Assembly: GCA_032718475.1 (NCBI GenBank)
Contig: JAUCBJ010008088.1
Coordinates: forward strand, 1-64,000
Direction: 5' to 3'
DNA: 64,000 nt
Origin: Nemertoderma westbladi
Lineage: Eukaryota; Xenacoelomorpha; Nemertodermatida; Nemertodermatidae
This document shows positions 35,901 through 40,568 of this stretch, one piece after another. The position numbers were made by a program, and so were the translations under genes. The number at the start of each line of letters is the position of its first letter. The stretch's first letter is position 1. The notes below the pieces were generated by a model. It was given only the letters and a program-made list of their open reading frames with translations. It searched no databases and had not been told where the DNA came from.

Positions 35901-37057
35901 ACCGGTAACGTATGTACCGGTAACGGGCCTAGCTCGTATGCTCTGTCCATGGGCGCCGCTAGATTTCCATTCGCTATAAAAACATTTGTCACCCGCCGTA
36001 AAAAGTCACCCACCGAGTTATAACAATATTTCAATTTTCGAATCAAATAATATTTGAAACTAATATTAAGTAAGATCAAAAGTGACCAAGAATAATTAAT
36101 AAATAATTTATGAGTATTTAGTGTGGCGGCCAACAGTCCTTTATTCAACGTCTAAATGATTAGTTAATAAAATAAACTTAAATTCAATTCATTGTTATAT
36201 TTTTGTTTAGTTTAATAGATAATAATAGACAAAATATTCCGGAATTCAGACAGCACAATTATTTAAAGCGCAAACAGCAAAGCAAATATGTACATTTATT
36301 ATGTTTAACATATAACATGGGTGTAAACACTACCCCGACAGCCGACAACCGACAGCCGACAAGGACAAATATGAAACTACAATTGTCTTTTTTGCAAGTC
36401 GCTTATTCGCTTATTGTATTGGTTATTATAACATTCCGCTGTAAATTATTCCTTTCCCTCAATTGATAATTAACTTTGTAACATTAAGTAGCGTTAATGG
36501 TTGTCGTTATTGGTTGTCTCTTGTCGGTGTAGCGTTGACACCACTGTAATCAGACTTATTGACATTAACTTTTTATATTATCAAACAGGCATCTGGATGC
36601 AAGTCCCATATTCGGTAACGAAGAGGTTCTACTAAACCGACAATCGACAAGGAGAAACGAATATCCGACGGGAAGTAAACCGAGCAACTGCATCGCCGAA
36701 ACTCCAATAACCTCGGCGACCCACACCACTTCCCGTAGCAACCAACGACCCACCACTAGCCCGGGCGGTTGCCAACCTTACGCCATGTACTCCGGAATCT
36801 CGGGCAGCGGGATAGTTTACAACCAACCGCCCGACGGCTCGTTGCACAGACACACATACAGACGAACTCCCTCTGAACTATCGCCGGCGGAGCGCTACCA
36901 AAACACCTCGCCTAGCAACCGGCATCGTATGGTGACGTCATTGACGCGCCCGGCAACGGGTATGCCGTCATCCACTGACTCCTGGAGTCCTCCGCCACTT
37001 AGGAAACAGTTTACCGGTAACAGCATAGGCTCCGCAATTCGATATTCAGAAAATTAA
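4057..37057 (+). CDS. Ionotropic glutamate receptor, delta/NMDA-like (C-terminal half, 6 exons)
   Basis: Ligand-gated cation channel of the plasma membrane. Six exons join in phase: 4057-4220, 7681-7838, 7985-8155, 8353-8458, 15711-15874 and 36589-37057, all with AG acceptors and GT donors. They encode the end of the pore and M3 with the gating motif [11 protein letters not shown] (family SYTANLAAF), the S2 half of the ligand clamshell, M4, and a long cytoplasmic tail. The agonist-contact position reads [12 protein letters not shown], with Asp where AMPA/kainate receptors usually have Glu. GluN1 and GluD also have Asp there and bind glycine or D-serine, so a glycine-type ligand is an inference. 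The N-terminal domain, S1 and M1 lie before the window. The last intron is 20.7 kb because mobile elements are nested in it. A kainate-like or invertebrate-specific class cannot be excluded. Confidence 0.88.
4615..4760 (+). repeat. Dispersed repeat copy 1
   Basis: Shares AGTTGGCAAGTT, GCCA(G/A)CGA(A/G)TGGAAAA and the following AATATCT(G/C)AATTTC...TA block, with small changes, with 39718-39860. It is an interspersed family of unknown type. Confidence 0.5.
4943..5502 (+). repeat. Long direct repeat, copy A
   Basis: Runs from TTTTTCTCATTTCC to CGCATCCATTGCC and matches 5854-6519 closely. It lacks the roughly 140-base block at 5959-6100 of copy B but has short segments absent from B. It could be two copies of one non-autonomous element or a segmental duplication. 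Confidence 0.8.
5854..6519 (+). repeat. Long direct repeat, copy B
   Basis: Second copy of 4943-5502, with an extra internal block near 5959-6100. Both end at the same ATAACGCATCCATTGCC string. No terminal inverted repeats or coding capacity are evident. Confidence 0.8.
7681..7838 (+). CDS. iGluR exon: S2 ligand-binding part 1
   Basis: Follows TATTGCAG and ends ATTGG|GTAAAG (52 codons plus 2 bases). It encodes the [12 protein letters not shown] turn and the [11 protein letters not shown] helix typical of lobe 2. The split Gly codon is completed by the next exon. Confidence 0.88.
7985..8155 (+). CDS. iGluR exon: S2 ligand-binding part 2
   Basis: Begins after TTTCCAG and ends TTACA|GTAAGT. 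It encodes [16 protein letters not shown], with the agonist-site Asp, then CDLIHVG and [16 protein letters not shown], the conserved S2 core. The preceding intron is only 146 bp. Confidence 0.9.
8263..8285 (+). repeat. G23 homopolymer in a 197-bp intron
   Basis: An uninterrupted run of 23 G lies in the short intron 8156-8352, about 65 bases before the next exon. Runs of this kind can form quadruplexes and are length-unstable. Confidence 0.9.
8353..8458 (+). CDS. iGluR exon: S2 end before M4
   Basis: Starts after ACCATAG and ends ACAGAG|GTGAGT in phase 0. It encodes [20 protein letters not shown], then a Cys that probably forms the conserved S2 disulfide, then [11 protein letters not shown]. 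The last 34 bases plus the donor are the first unit of the 43-bp minisatellite that follows. Reading past this donor gives VSLP and then a TAA, so later donors would remove M4. Confidence 0.87.
8423..9235. repeat. 43-bp minisatellite duplicating an exon end and its 5' splice site
   Basis: About 18-19 units of 43 bp (variants of CATAAAGGAGACGCAATGCC followed by AACAGAAACAGAGGTGAGTCTGC). The first unit straddles the receptor exon boundary, so nearly every copy carries ACAGAG|GTGAGT or ACAGGG|GTGAGT. One copy has GCGAGT and the last has GTGTAT. Three long minus-strand frames through it are by-products of a stop-free unit. Confidence 0.93.
9236..10227. other. AT-rich intron segment
   Basis: No gene seen. 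It contains a C21 run (9973-9993) followed directly by A13 (9994-10006). Confidence 0.7.
10228..10745 (+). pseudogene. Degenerate LINE reverse-transcriptase 3' end
   Basis: Conceptual translation in shifting frames gives pieces matching the C-terminal part of the intact LINE at 56733-59168: [32 protein letters not shown] and HGGQPMTY. It has stops and frameshifts, is 5' truncated, and ends near FVDKP-like coding (ATTTTGTCGATAAGCC). It is an old copy of the same family inside the receptor intron. Confidence 0.85.
10746..14556. other. AT-rich intron segment with a GGCT microsatellite
   Basis: No exon recognised. A (GGCT)n/(GACT)n tract at about 12103-12152 is followed by CCAAAACTACTCTAACGATT and GATGAAATTTTCACAG, the style of a dispersed repeat also seen near 37545 and 42990. 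A weak inverted pair occurs at 13219-13250 and 13470-13500. Confidence 0.55.
14557..15663. mobile_element. Non-autonomous TIR element (hAT-like) with imperfect long arms
   Basis: Terminal inverted repeats start GGGATAGTATTCTACAC and end GTGTAGAGTACTATCC. Imperfect complementarity continues inward for about 220 bases (left to about 14795, right from about 15432). The flanks repeat ACATATTA (14549-14556 and 15664-15671), an 8-bp target duplication consistent with hAT. No transposase frame is present. The middle holds a roughly 240-bp internal direct duplication (15010-15200 versus 15248-15425). It ends about 47 bases before the M4 exon. Confidence 0.75.
15711..15874 (+). CDS. iGluR exon: M4 helix
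   Basis: Follows TTATTGCCAG and ends TGCCG|GTAGGT. It encodes [19 protein letters not shown], a hydrophobic span ending [10 protein letters not shown], then basic RYRRSRDR. This is the M4 segment with the family AGVF signature and the start of the cytoplasmic tail. Confidence 0.88.
17422..17426. repeat. Target-site duplication (left)
   Basis: TTCGT directly before the TG of the 5' LTR, repeated at 32652-32656 after the 3' LTR. Confidence 0.9.
17427..18616 (+). repeat. 5' LTR
   Basis: 1,190 bp, TG...CA, equal in length to the 3' LTR. On reading the two in parallel I saw one substitution (G at 17757, A at 31792). An AATAAA occurs at 18423-18428, a candidate polyadenylation signal. I did not resolve the U3/R/U5 borders or a TATA box. 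Confidence 0.95.
18685..18815. repeat. 38-bp tandem repeat in the leader
   Basis: Units beginning AACCGGTACT at 18685, 18723, 18761 and 18799, about 3.5 copies, with alternate copies more alike than neighbours. Confidence 0.9.
19040..19507. repeat. Leader direct repeat, about 190 bp, offset 288
   Basis: GTGTGTAGAG at 19040 and 19328 each start a long shared block that includes AGTTGGGGCAGCCATATG and AATAAGTCGTACTACCGTGT. Confidence 0.85.
20873..22039 (+). CDS. gag: BEL/Pao Gag N-terminal ORF
   Basis: 388 codons from the first ATG after the leader (ACATGTCTGAC) to TGA at 22037-22039. The product is acidic to mixed-charge and largely helical in appearance, with a Ser-rich stretch near residues 85-95. 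No catalytic motif is present. It is probably the structural matrix/capsid part of Gag. The next frame opens at 22021 and overlaps its last 16 coding bases in the -1 register, within a GAAA/AAAG tract. The full Gag may therefore need -1 frameshifting, or this copy may have lost or gained one tetranucleotide unit. Confidence 0.75.
   Translation: MSDTQQNLSDSLIDTTICDSDRSVERLRKEFSSPPTAKKVIPPVVSDPRLIHHRSIIGTRAQVKRNQEAAVLSQQHLGQEPTSQRSDSSSSSDTVELTPERGVQMAATVYSDPLLTLPAAVLTTIFIAVEEHQADWARNKRATQDNYAGYAREELTSIVESQWNFPGLGLPLDLSEATWEDIHRMGVAKDTMDPAVWKRSAAGYVQGFFGSLERLEEQLFRQLQGPQEQEELLYQVRERTLRIRLILSAFEETSKRRQDTSLQVAVKTWLHRVGLKVQETAQWKSQLAERSPYEEQTDVTLSQAESEETAEKPRTRDAIDIYLSDYQRFLGDEELRRRLSGLSPNSEGTKLVLDSIDAEMLAANQAECDEKLRLTRVREEQVKKERKN
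22021..25503 (+). CDS. gag-pro: BEL/Pao Gag-protease with RNase H-end remnant
   Basis: Open from 22021; the first ATG is at 22198 (1,101 codons) and the stop is TGA at 25501-25503. Residues here count from 22198. Upstream codons form an Ala/Glu/Arg/Lys coiled coil. Residues about 345-525 ([20 protein letters not shown] onward) resemble the Pao-type DUF1759 Gag region. Zinc-binding clusters follow: C626-C629-H633-C638, then CCHC C659-C662-H667-C672. The aspartic protease motif is [12 protein letters not shown] with D801, followed by VGWYFTGPS. The frame then passes into [18 protein letters not shown], normally found after RNase H. Reverse transcriptase and integrase are absent. The frame is intact, suggesting selection or very recent origin. 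Confidence 0.85.
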   Translation, partial: ERKKELIERRKVAAAAAAEAEAERKEAEAERKAAEAEAERKAAEAEAERKAAEAERKATVAEAERRASEETIQLELENLQETQDSINKQYTANQMQMMRKSTPKRQGYTSSEEGDTTDPEGGGNRSHLSRRRKTSYRRKLPDLPPAVRRQLASTDLSSIEPTAQSIKVQRLSTIVDEPEIIRPVVPKVTSVLETPVLPEFNSKFPLHSTTLPVPGGTAQENIPVQIAEREIKNLSPVVPRQPATMLATPASAVEWVEDGRRGMNLLLGQMQETVHQLKGTVRESRAELQEVQQSIALERDKLVNIKKGIPIPPVTLCQPVRSEVLHAQGVEPTRIYTASEVETPIANPIKGDYRPVINDIPYRPDNDPRNLYTDKSILNNTMAQESFTRQMARTEARQAVKVGEIVKFNGDEMKWLPFNEYYKDSIQNSVLSNGEKLRFLIKCLEGPPKLMALKFIGHPEGLRQVWDTLNIRYGNKDNIAKYLYAKLVAPRHFLSSGIIEFSDEIQEICRQLDWLGKSHEYQSSMVIGAVVSTLPKGGVCTRWHKKVLYMNEQQRRSPTMADLMSFLDGEVKLQLIKQAREKTSENKVSEKPVSRRRIIPVCYTDDGESQASQEEDSGKDTAKSYYDNKTYKDVSKYKSRISDRRKQVTTTPPTSPKRIHGRKPEERTRVHNVTQGKVSNIKPKCALCDGPHRLSACAEFLKKSPVDRRTVLWNKRLCYNCLRSGHQRRTCYSDVKCAKCGAKHHILLHSEFERDNPSQVSEPELHVQFSDVNDTDQGSEWEGFYTDEFSDANESCYLINTTVYRALTDEKDTDEFTPTPFDKQPSWKVPTSNIGIREFPVVQVRVHGPNKSYIVNALLDSGSTGTFIDQELAEDIFAGQPKFRTKLNMSGIMQVWKSTLTADYYVGVLSTPQDKLGTQGIRSVKMVAIKNFATTQADFYNWNEDESIQHLKIPRFQTDYPGVQILIGQNAHEALETLEKRPAQPQPLQTYAVRTRVGWYFTGPSRRTLKERLPQQQVYQVKEWEVESSDVDDPTEGTPYSSDNDDINSNVDQWRHCLGTINPADIASRGATPQELIDTPGWLGGSDSLSKEEEEWPPHLTTAEIRQAKGAEKVTQQLNRPASRLCLLERDRKLSENYGRQDTLPTTTSLIRQISRDSIT
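25504..27123 (+). other. Noncoding spacer between the two coding units of the LTR element
   Basis: 1.6 kb of mostly AT-rich DNA. It contains an imperfect direct repeat (about 26052-26150 and 26212-26315, sharing TAAGATATCG, ACCGATAT and GTCCCCAGA). A GC-richer structured segment (26939-27041) lies just before the cargo ORF. It may hold a splice acceptor, internal promoter or internal ribosome entry site; none is proven. Confidence 0.7.
26939..27041 (+). promoter_or_regulatory. Predicted nested RNA hairpin upstream of the cargo ORF
   Basis: Three nested stems are visible: GGACAGTGG (26939-26947) with CCACTGTCC (27033-27041); GCCG (26958-26961) with CGGC (27019-27022); CGTTGTCG (26967-26974) with CGACAACG (27005-27012). 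The terminal loop is 30 bases. The structure ends 82 bases before the ATG at 27124. Possible roles are translation entry, packaging or transport. Confidence 0.65.
27124..31383 (+). CDS. 1,419-aa cargo protein: exonuclease-like scaffold plus zinc knuckles
   Basis: An intact ORF from ATG 27124 to TAA 31381-31383, about 166 kDa, hydrophilic, no signal peptide or membrane span. Residues about 740-935 resemble a WRN/RNase D-type DEDDy 3'-5' exonuclease: YVIDTE (D784), [20 protein letters not shown] (D821), FVDTQLIA (D838), [11 protein letters not shown] and PLT(x5)VYSFMSV(x7)IYTIFE (P907, Y915). The third catalytic motif lacks the expected Asp after the Tyr, and I cannot place motif I securely, so it may be catalytically dead. 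Zinc clusters follow: C1111-C1114-H1119-C1129, C1142-C1145-H1151-C1156, and canonical CCHC C1163-C1166-H1171-C1176. The C-terminus is strongly basic. It is not a known BEL/Pao protein as far as I recognise, nor an envelope. RNA binding is inferred. Confidence 0.8.
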   Translation: MTELIEDDLGIRERYTLPLQAFVDSLIRGEADPTITEDDGRYIEPPMSQEQLTRESDYRKFTARYTNRNGTYMNFLTTGHPTDLHDTDDVDTEREMVLFKYHAQRNRNDKPRIEHENSIRNLLDRENVEEPDKRINFNDYLEFLRETYLNIASQQNLETRYPQGIHHDPMVELKRLYFTMMYLTADRPLPVVPDSFEQMEEYCKTGERSPAFPLQDVRLWYYCDSCPRPNQQTERHKHPRRRCAKHSFTRYTYGSFERNLFDVSPTIARLKRSLNKPMIRVPEYSVRPPHFPVRPQTLDPNSITDPPELYSLFKDLVLPEQLIGGVPAVGSLDIRPSYLTGLGRGHLTSPFNPYNRPGLTPIQPATEVEESVIRNALDAIRQKIGKGTQDFLEKRKLQQQVQSVKELALPQFDREIQNLEEDIELGRTYSLQEFLEERLQKQAEENQLEETHTEMEMDEREEAALAQPEAQILITYLYSKTVRHPSMVPHFGDKLFAKIQPQPVDISIRSQNLIADAPMLQRPPIEAARVDGILVEPPDNRADLVRRMVHDVNIRARPLQNSFYGIKDHPYYVNLTQYYMVKPEDPTHNLKFLPLINPLDIVELEQLQKHLDQLVKVNSFRKPYNVSRIEKDTEPPYNLDGFIKTRLVHWNLDVLFEEEKIQRYGNVETYTTRYMKYSDLPDANQCATLWHPVGMTLENATKEWNETLNIIEMYGVVTYDNEGSVPIGELGTTRMIHIRGLAGSTHVFTRACSDVIDYSFEILTETQKNLRHGQFELAQRYVIDTERKPTMGIDGSMLPQPVLEMLFNERIIKIGSAVYGDLQNDFRNMENIPYPFVDTQLIAPWAEGRGFFRTMYANASSNITKVQRTSIGHLAFQEYGWNFKVGNPINYQQVYGDHYSRLYFDGPLTAPGAVYSFMSVPLRPSLAIYTIFENTALSGWLADVCSRTIRAHPLILGTKLAKLDEHNKFIRFECFRRFLTPFRNVDSQFKDRALTKLSLRDSAAEKLDSAGFAIFKDICIINLHSSVIQRPRIPTGYSVVEIQTIGPLEETAMPTSTIQGEDEPICLESEEIQPPTSRSSDSNYILEWYQGPQCLTAYDYRHANYVSRQRCRLCASRDHITSMDTNDLCSYFHEQPSMEIYCAYCRLNNLHIFAVCPQFMTQCHHCQLKGHASFDCPFNHDLESVDEMIVLRYIRAWEANADLHCDSRHRYYPGRAYEGVYAFHPYLFASVEQKSRLSSYELLKRVGECISTKYVRKFLRSINPSDIHSYNLINFIRQDPAYGDLFVNSHPELQEVYRRPYEYRARERELERTIKPRKFLTTYGPPTALVQTTRTGPVRAAVLKRALKAVRPLSLDVDVNQPGTSTGGYTDRNPIPSDAIILHPSPRSYSPPRKVARPKEKRTLASFKKLRKRHPRKKD
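31453..31461 (+). other. Short purine-rich tract before the 3' LTR
   Basis: TGGGAGCGG abuts the 3' LTR, where the polypurine primer is expected. It is short and includes two pyrimidines, so the assignment is weak. Confidence 0.35.
31462..32651 (+). repeat. 3' LTR
   Basis: 1,190 bp, same ends as 17427-18616 at a constant offset of 14,035. AATAAA at 32458-32463 could end the element's transcript. Confidence 0.95.
32652..32656. repeat. Target-site duplication (right)
   Basis: TTCGT immediately after the terminal CA of the 3' LTR, matching 17422-17426. Confidence 0.9.
34063..34475. repeat. Imperfect fold-back element
   Basis: ACTGGTAAGTCGTATG near 34066 is complementary, with mismatches, to CGACTCATGAGTTACCAGT near 34450-34468. 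A second inner pair exists (GTATGTCATAAGTCAAAA and TTTTGACATACGACTCATAAG). It is probably a short non-autonomous DNA element. Confidence 0.35.
35357..35530. repeat. GGCGGC hairpin cluster
   Basis: AAAGGCGGCACCCTGCCGCC (from 35358) and AAAAAGGCGGCAGTGTGCCGCC followed by T7 (ending about 35527) are short GC hairpins inside AT-rich DNA. They sit just inside the right end of the piggyBac-like relic. The second looks like a terminator-style hairpin, but in this setting it is probably part of the mobile element. Confidence 0.6.
35629..35662 (+). repeat. SINE 3'-tail fragment
   Basis: CTCCTCCGGGTCGCCTCCGG followed by CTTCGGCCGAA matches, in opposite orientation, the tail of the SINE at 37596-37825. 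Confidence 0.6.
36312..36550. repeat. Short TIR element (MITE) next to the last iGluR exon
   Basis: GGGTGTAAACACTACCCCGACA (from about 36319, given in two parts GGGTGTAAACAC and TACCCCGACA) is an imperfect inverted match to TGTCGGTGTAGCGTTGACACC (ending about 36543; TGTCGGTGTAGC plus GTTGACACC). Outer CAGTGGTGT-like ends recall hAT miniatures. I found no clear target duplication. Confidence 0.45.
36589..37057 (+). CDS. iGluR terminal exon: cytoplasmic tail
   Basis: Acceptor ATCAAACAG at 36588. The leading G completes the split Arg codon left by the M4 exon (CG|G), and the frame stays open to TAA at 37055-37057. The 156-residue tail is rich in Ser, Thr, Pro and Arg with no domain that I recognise. 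It could carry phosphorylation or scaffold-binding sites. The C-terminus is not a classical PDZ ligand. Confidence 0.78.
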
Positions 37058-37240
37058 ACTATCTTTCTATTTCATCGACTTTTAGCTATATTTTAATTAC
37101 GCTTGTGAAGTGTACCTACTGTATGTGTATTTTGATTACATTATGTTCATCTTAGAAAGTTACAAAATTACATTTCCATGCTGATCTGAGTTGTTTGTTA
37201 CCCGATCGAACGTTCAATACATAGTTGGTGAGTGTGATTT

Positions 37241-37246
37241 AATAAA
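37241..37246 (+). terminator. Candidate polyadenylation signal of the iGluR gene
   Basis: AATAAA 184 bases after the stop codon, on the gene's strand. Confidence 0.55.
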
Positions 37247-37434
37247 GACACTGCCGGCACCACCACCGTAAGGAACAAAGTTTAACACGTTTCATGTTCT
37301 ACTCGATTTGTTTATTCAAATATCAGATAAAGGAGGACTAGCTATTTTTTAGAAATTAAATGAATTGGAGTTGAGCTGTTAATGCAAATGCAATCCTTGA
37401 GCTCTGCTCGGGTACCTGCAGCTATTATTAGTTT

Positions 37435-37520
37435 GTGGTTGGCTGCCTGGGTTTGTGGCTGGCTGGCTGGGTTTGTGGCTGGCTGGCTGGGTTTGCGGCT
37501 GGCTGGGTTTGTGGTTAGAA
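37435..37520. repeat. GGCTGGCTGGGTTTGT short tandem repeat
   Basis: About four units of (GGCTG)n GGTTTGTG. It is followed by ATGAAATGTAACCAAACTTG, a conserved dispersed-repeat flank also seen near 42998. Confidence 0.8.
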
Positions 37521-37595
37521 TGTTAGAACAGTAATAAGTCGGTCAATCATGGATGAAATGTAACCAAACTTGGTACACATGTACAGTAAAAAAAG

Positions 37596-37825
37596 CAAAC
37601 AGTCGGCCGAAGCCGGAGGCGACCCGAAGGCTCCTCTTTCGATAGATGCTACCCGAGGGTAGGGGTGGGCGCTACTCCTATACCAAGATTTGCTCCCAGT
37701 TATTTAACTGGTACTCATTTTATCGACCCCAGTGGATGAAAGGCTGAGTGGACCCTGGCGGGGCTGAACCTACAACCAATAGATTGCAGACCCGGCGCTC
37801 AATCCAATGAGCTACCCCGCCTTTG
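37596..37825 (-). mobile_element. tRNA-derived SINE with Ceph-like middle domain
   Basis: On the - strand it begins GGCGGGGTAGCTCATTGGAT (A-box-like TAGCTCATTGG) with B-box-like GGTTCAGCCCC. TTTCATCCACTGGGGTCGAT and AAAATGAGTACCAGTT follow, similar to the conserved central domain known from cephalopod SINEs. It ends in a CTCCGGCTTCGGCCGA tail. It lies downstream of the receptor gene. Confidence 0.75.
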
Positions 37826-38186
37826 CATACATGTACAGTAGTATATCAAAATTTTAGAAATTATGCACATAGACAAACTTCTATAGTTCCTTTGTCTGCC
37901 GCTAGGGGCCGAATTGACAGAAAAGTAAAAGTAGCTGTAATTATAAAACCAACCATCATATTCATCTGAAATTTGGTAGTAGTAACCTACAAGCATTGCT
38001 TAATTAGAAATTCTACACACAGACAGACTTTTACAGTTCCCCTTCTGCTGCTAGGGGGCGAATTGTCAGAGCTCCAGTTCAACGTGCTTGGCATGGTTTA
38101 ACTATCAATGATGTAATATTATGATTTTATTCAGAAAAGGAAAAATTAGGAATTACGTCACCATCCCAGTAGTTTAACCAGCGCTA

Positions 38187-38318
38187 TGCGTACGCTTCGG
38201 CCTATCAGGCCTCATCATTGTATACGATGTAAGAGTAAGTGTCAGGGGCAAGTTGACCCTGTACTATTTATTGCGCTACTGATGAGGCGGCCTGGTAGGC
38301 CGAAACGTATGTATTGCA
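38187..38318. repeat. Inverted pair of hammerhead-ribozyme-like cores
   Basis: The + strand at 38279-38306 has CTGATGAG, a GGCCT/AGGCC stem with a 3-base loop, and GAAAC. The - strand at 38194-38218 has TGATGA, a perfect GGCCT GAT AGGCC stem and GAAGC. The modules face each other across about 60 bases. Each deviates from the full hammerhead consensus, so activity is uncertain. Confidence 0.5.
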
Positions 38319-39322
38319 ATGGTTCAACTCACGATGAGGTGCTTCCTCATTTTTACCACTTGAACAAAACCACAATATTATATATTTGTTTCAAAGTTAT
38401 TGAAGAATTCATCTAATTGTTCTGTTTATAATAGGGGCTATTTTGAAAAAATTACCATCACTCCATTACTTTTACTTTTAGCGCCAGGTTGTAGGCCTAC
38501 AGGTGGCCTTTATAATATTACAATACTGAATTTGATTTCTGGTAGGCCTAATTATTTTCAAGTGTTCCAAATGCTTAATTTTCTTTCACTGGTTATTTAT
38601 CTCACAAAGGCAGTTTCAGAACAATACAACAAACGGTAGTGGTTTCTCATGCAGTATTTTTTGTCAACATTTTCTTATAAAATTATTATTATTACTAAAA
38701 TTATATTTCAAAATGTGTCACGCACTTTTACGTCTCACCGAAATTCGCCACTCGGGAAATTTATATGCGCTGAATATTCTGCCATTCTATTGAGTATCCC
38801 AGGAAACTCCAAACATAGTTACAATATCACACAACATTTTAGAGCAAAATCTAAAATTAAGATATATGCTTCGGAGTTACGGTTCGGCAAGCGCCCTAAA
38901 TTAGTTTTGGCTAAAAAAAATGGTAAAGAACAAACATTACATTTTGAAAGCCATTCCAATTGATTCAGATAAATTGGTAAAATTCAAAATTTCATACATT
39001 ATACGTATATATACTGTACAACGATAACCGACGACTGGGACAATCGACGTTACTTTGAAATAAAAAGTGGCACACCCGGCTACATGGTTTGTAAAATAGG
39101 TTATAGGTGTACAGTTACGTTGTATGGTTGTTTCACCATATGCAACTCAAATTAACAGGTTATGGTTACAACAATATATTTCATAGTGGACCGGGGGGCG
39201 AATACCCTTGGTGGGTTTCATCTATTTGACTATTTAATTAATCACCTATTAAGAATTACACTTTTCCTGATGCTACCGGTGAAATTTACCGAGTTCCTCT
39301 ATGTACTACCGCGTTCTATGAA

Positions 39323-39455
39323 CTACCGTTCCTCAAGATCCTTCTCTAGAAGATTGACCTCTATGCTGCGCTCCGTCAGCATATCTAAGATAATATCCAT
39401 CTTCAGTTTCAATAGATTGTTCTGTTCGTGTAGCTCCTTATAGGCGCGTTTTAAT
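39323..39455 (-). CDS. CBY1: Chibby exon 2: C-terminal coiled coil
   Basis: Acceptor TTTCAG|A read on the - strand. The first base completes the Arg codon split from exon 1. Heptad-like leucines (NNLLKLKMDIILDML) form the dimerisation coiled coil. TAG at 39323-39325. Confidence 0.93.
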
Positions 39456-40568
39456 CTGAAATTTTAAATGTAAATTAAATAATAGCCACGAATTGATTGT
39501 TTGACAAATATGAGATTTAACTCAATTGATGAGGCGACTCATTAAATTAGTGTAGCCAAAAAGTCTTGTAGAAGAATAAATGAAATGCCCGCCTGTCTGT
39601 GAGTTGGCTTTCAGGCTGCGCTGAAACTATTTTGAGAAGAAAAGAGGTTGGTTGTATTTCTTTGTGAAAAGGAGTATTTATATTTATTCAATCATTTTAA
39701 ATTTGTGGTTGAGTTTTACAAGAGTTGGCAAGTTGAGAATGCCAACGAGTGGAAAAATCAACACACGCGGGCATAATATCTCAATTTCGCTATGGAAAAT
39801 GAGTGGAAAAGAGCGATTTCCGTTACTCGTTTCATTTTCTTGACTAATATTTTACTTTTCTTAACTGATTTCTGGAAAATTCATGAAACAAAGTTAGATT
39901 AATTAACTCCTTTCTAAAAAAAATATTAGTGAGAAAAAGGTGATTTTTCGAAAAAAAATGTGCTACCTAATCCTACAACACCAAACATCAATATCCTGTA
40001 AAACTTGTAAATTATGGGATTAAATTGACTAAAGATATAACGTCACCTATTAATTAACAATCATTGTCTTTAATACATCCAGTTGGTATCAGTACTTTAG
40101 ATCCAGGCTAGATTTAGATACTGTAGTAGATTAGATTGGTGCCGGTAACATTTAATCAGGGTTTGTTGGTCATTACAGAAGCTCGAACCAAATATAAATG
40201 TTAAGGATTTTTGGGCGTTATTGCCATAGGTTCGAAGGACATGAATCACTCTTGTAATCTGGGAATCTAACGTCCGCGGGATCTGTAGTCCCCCAACCAT
40301 GCAGTTACCACTAATATAAACGATGTAGGCCTAATATAAACCTGTGGACATCCTTGATGGTCGCAGCCGTCGCTCCAGGACTGTCCACGTACCACTGACC
40401 GTTATGGAAGGCCAACTCCTCCTGGTCCAACTTCACGTTCACCATCCCGAAGTCGATTCCGAAATCGGAGGCGATTTGCGCCGAATTCAACCCGCTGAGA
40501 TTGGTTAGGGATTGGGAACGACGTGGTGGAGCCTTCTTGGGGGCAAATTTATTACCTAAGATAGGCAT
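39323..40568 (-). CDS. CBY1: Chibby homologue (2 exons, 119 aa)
   Basis: Chibby binds beta-catenin and works at the centriole distal appendages and ciliary base. Exon 1 (40568-40342) starts at the ATG giving MPILGNKFAPKKAPPRRSQS, the conserved Chibby N-terminus. It continues with ELAFHNGQWYVD and ends CACAG|GTTTAT. Exon 2 (39455-39323) follows TTTCAG and encodes LKRAYKELHEQNNLLKLKMD, a Leu-rich coiled coil ending LEKDLEER and TAG. The joined length of 119 residues is close to the usual 115-130. Intron 886 bp. The protein looks complete. Confidence 0.95.
39718..39860 (+). repeat. Dispersed repeat copy 2
   Basis: Second copy of the family at 4615-4760, same orientation, downstream of Chibby. 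Confidence 0.5.
40342..40568 (-). CDS. CBY1: Chibby exon 1: conserved N-terminus
   Basis: ATG at 40568-40566. 75 codons plus 2 bases up to the GT donor at 40341-40340. It contains the basic/proline APPRRSQSLTNLS segment (a 14-3-3-like Ser context in known Chibby proteins) and the GQWYVD motif. Confidence 0.95.
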
